A program made the position numbers and the translations under genes. From positions 1-5,570 of the forward strand of contig CANQQH010000071.1 in the NCBI GenBank assembly GCA_947625955.1: DNA of 5,570 nt, in the 5' to 3' direction. Of this stretch, positions 3,959-5,570 are shown piece by piece (within the stretch, counting starts at the first letter, position 1; each line of letters starts with the position of its first letter). The notes under the pieces are model-generated. The model saw only the letters and a program-made list of their open reading frames with translations. It was not told where the DNA came from and searched no databases. This DNA is from an uncultured Clostridia bacterium. Lineage in GTDB: Bacteria; Bacillota; Clostridia; Christensenellales; UBA1242.

Positions 3959-5570
3959 ATGCAAGAGTATAATTTTAGTGAAATTGAAAAAAAGTGGCAA
4001 AAGGTTTGGGAAGAGGAAAAAACCTTTGAAGTGAAAAACCACGTTAATGGCAAGAAGAACAAGTATATTTTGATAGAGTTCCCATATCCAAGCGGAATCG
4101 GGCTTCACATCGGGCACTGCCGCTCCTACACGGCGATTGATGCGCTCGTTAGGAAAAACAGGCTTGAAGGCTACAATGTGATGTTCCCATTTGGAACCGA
4201 CGCCTTCGGTTTGGAAGCTGAAAGGCAGGCCATAAAGGAAAAGAGGGCGCCGCAAGAAGTTGTGCTTCGCAATATTGAAACTTTCAAAAAGCAAGTGAAG
4301 GCGATTGGTATCAGCTTCGACTGGTCAAGAGAAATCAAAACCTGCGACCCCGACTATTTCAAGTGGACGCAATGGCAGTTCATCCAATTTTTCAAAGCTG
4401 GACTTGTTGAAAAACGCGAGATGATGATAAACTACTGCCCGAACTGCGGTGGACTTGCTAACGAAGAGGTTGAAGACGGAAAGTGCTGCCAATGCCATAG
4501 CGAAACAATACAAAAATCCAAGAGTCAATGGGTTTTCAACATGACGAAATATGGCGAGCGCCTTGCCGACGACCTCAAAGAAACCGACTTCATGGAGCAT
4601 ATCAAAACGAGCCAGCTCAACTGGATTGGAAAGAGTGAGGGCGTTGAGGTTGATTTCGACATTGAGGGTGGCGGCAAGTTCTCAATTTTCACAACCTGCG
4701 TTGAAACTATCTATGGCATAACCTTCATGGTTCTTGCGCCTGAAAGCAAACTTGTTGACGAACTCAAACCTCGCATCAAGAACTGGAAAGATGTTGAAGC
4801 TTATCGCAAGCAAACTGCAAAAAAGAGCGAGTTTGAAAGAAAGGAACTCAACAAAGACAAAACCGGCGTTTGCCTCGAAGGCGTTTATGCAATTCATCCG
4901 CTGACCAACAAGAAAATCCCAATCTATATTGGCGACTTCGTTTTGGCATCCTATGGAACTGGCGCGGTTATGGCAGTTCCAACCCACGACCAGCGTGACT
5001 TTGAGTTTGCAAACAAGTACAACATCCGCGAAAGAATACAAGTTATCGACGGCAGAGACACTAGCGAGTGTGCGTTTGAAAAGCAAGACTATCTTGGAAC
5101 TGGTGCGCGCCTTATCAATAGCGGAGAGTTCACTGGCCTTACGGTTGAAAAAGCCAAAGAGGAAATAACCAAGAAACTTATTTCAATGAACAGGGGCAGA
5201 AAGAAGCTCAATTTCAGGATGAGAGACTGGATTTTCTCGCGTCAAAGATATTGGGGTGAGCCAATCCCAATGGTATATTGCGAGCATTGCGGATGGGTGC
5301 CTGTCAGCGAAAAAGACCTGCCAGTGCTGCTTCCAAAGGTGAAGAACTATGAGCCAAGCAAGGAAGGGGATTCGCCTCTTGCGAAGATTGACGAGTTCGT
5401 CAACACCACTTGCCCAAAGTGTGGCAAAGCGGCAAAGCGCGAAACAGACACAATGCCTGGTTGGGCTGGTTCATGCTGGTATTTCATGCGCTATTGCGAC
5501 CCACACAACGACAAGGAGTTCGCAAGTCTTGACGCGCTCAAATCGTGGTTGCCAGTTGACCTCTATAACG
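3959..5570 (+). CDS. leuS: Leucyl-tRNA synthetase, 3'-truncated by window edge
   Basis: Leucine--tRNA ligase is a class Ia cytoplasmic enzyme that charges tRNA-Leu with leucine using ATP. The visible 537 residues begin at ATG with AGAGG 8 nt upstream and run off the right edge; bacterial enzymes are usually 800-900 residues, so the KMSKS loop, anticodon-binding and C-terminal domains are missing. Landmarks in order: PYPSGIGLHIGH with the HIGH motif at 50-53; GTDAFGLEAE (79-88); a zinc knuckle Cys160/163/176/179; QLNWIGKSEG (219-228) leading into the CP1 editing domain (about 230-415); GTGAVMAVPTHDQRDFEFA (333-351); RDWIFSRQRYWGEPIP (422-437); a second Cys pair set 441/444/485/488; and ETDTMPGWAGSCWY (495-508). 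The editing motif reads TTCVET (245-250) where TTRPDT is usual. The core motif has Thr80 and Glu86 where Trp and Pro are usual. No frameshift or stop is seen. It lies 25 bp after the LTA-synthase-like gene, so the two are probably one transcript, and no T-box precedes it. Confidence 0.96.
   Translation, partial: MQEYNFSEIEKKWQKVWEEEKTFEVKNHVNGKKNKYILIEFPYPSGIGLHIGHCRSYTAIDALVRKNRLEGYNVMFPFGTDAFGLEAERQAIKEKRAPQEVVLRNIETFKKQVKAIGISFDWSREIKTCDPDYFKWTQWQFIQFFKAGLVEKREMMINYCPNCGGLANEEVEDGKCCQCHSETIQKSKSQWVFNMTKYGERLADDLKETDFMEHIKTSQLNWIGKSEGVEVDFDIEGGGKFSIFTTCVETIYGITFMVLAPESKLVDELKPRIKNWKDVEAYRKQTAKKSEFERKELNKDKTGVCLEGVYAIHPLTNKKIPIYIGDFVLASYGTGAVMAVPTHDQRDFEFANKYNIRERIQVIDGRDTSECAFEKQDYLGTGARLINSGEFTGLTVEKAKEEITKKLISMNRGRKKLNFRMRDWIFSRQRYWGEPIPMVYCEHCGWVPVSEKDLPVLLPKVKNYEPSKEGDSPLAKIDEFVNTTCPKCGKAAKRETDTMPGWAGSCWYFMRYCDPHNDKEFASLDALKSWLPVDLYN

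Noticed and set aside
4682..5168. Open frames on both strands (4682-5086 minus, 4929-5168 plus) within leuS
   Set aside because: They overlap the conserved CP1 editing domain in other frames and lack start signals or recognisable sequence.
1..5570. Mobile element, CRISPR array, tRNA/rRNA gene or toxin-antitoxin pair
   Set aside because: No transposase-like frame, terminal repeats, spaced repeat array, tRNA-like cloverleaf or small overlapping gene pair is visible on either strand.

Overview
The window reads as ordinary chromosomal DNA from an anaerobic, low-to-moderate-GC Gram-positive bacterium, most likely an uncultured member of the Clostridia. Three things point that way: a group-A-type [FeFe]-hydrogenase (strictly anaerobic fermentative metabolism), a five-helix lipoteichoic-acid-synthase-like enzyme (Gram-positive envelope), and a leucyl-tRNA synthetase with two Cys-x2-Cys zinc pairs. 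No database search was possible, so the taxonomic assignment is inference.

All genes lie on the + strand. (1) Bases 1-963 are the 3' part of an [FeFe]-hydrogenase gene, covering the whole H-cluster ligand region and the C-terminus; the 5' part lies outside the window. (2) Bases 964-1163 hold a probable intrinsic terminator and a probable promoter. (3) Bases 1164-1799 encode a 211-residue protein of unknown function with three membrane helices and a long C-terminal coiled coil, starting at TTG. (4) Bases 1800-1929 hold a 34-bp perfect palindrome followed by a T-tract, almost certainly the terminator of gene 3. A strong promoter-like sequence runs into the palindrome. (5) Bases 1930-3933 encode a complete LTA-synthase-family membrane phospho-transferase/hydrolase. 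(6) From 3959 to the right edge is the 5' two-thirds of leuS, only 25 bp after the LTA-synthase-like gene and probably co-transcribed with it.

The four genes do not form a recognisable pathway. They cover energy metabolism, an unknown membrane protein, envelope polymer synthesis and translation. I found no mobile element, CRISPR array, RNA gene or evident novel defence or biosynthetic system. Four points merit a second look. The LeuRS editing pocket departs from consensus (TTRPDT-type motif reads TTCVET). The LeuRS catalytic core carries GTDAFGLEAE where GWDAFGLPAE is usual. The hydrogenase has Val in place of the usual Met beside the second H-cluster cysteine. The promoter upstream of the LTA-synthase-like gene overlaps the palindrome, which may serve both as terminator and as operator.
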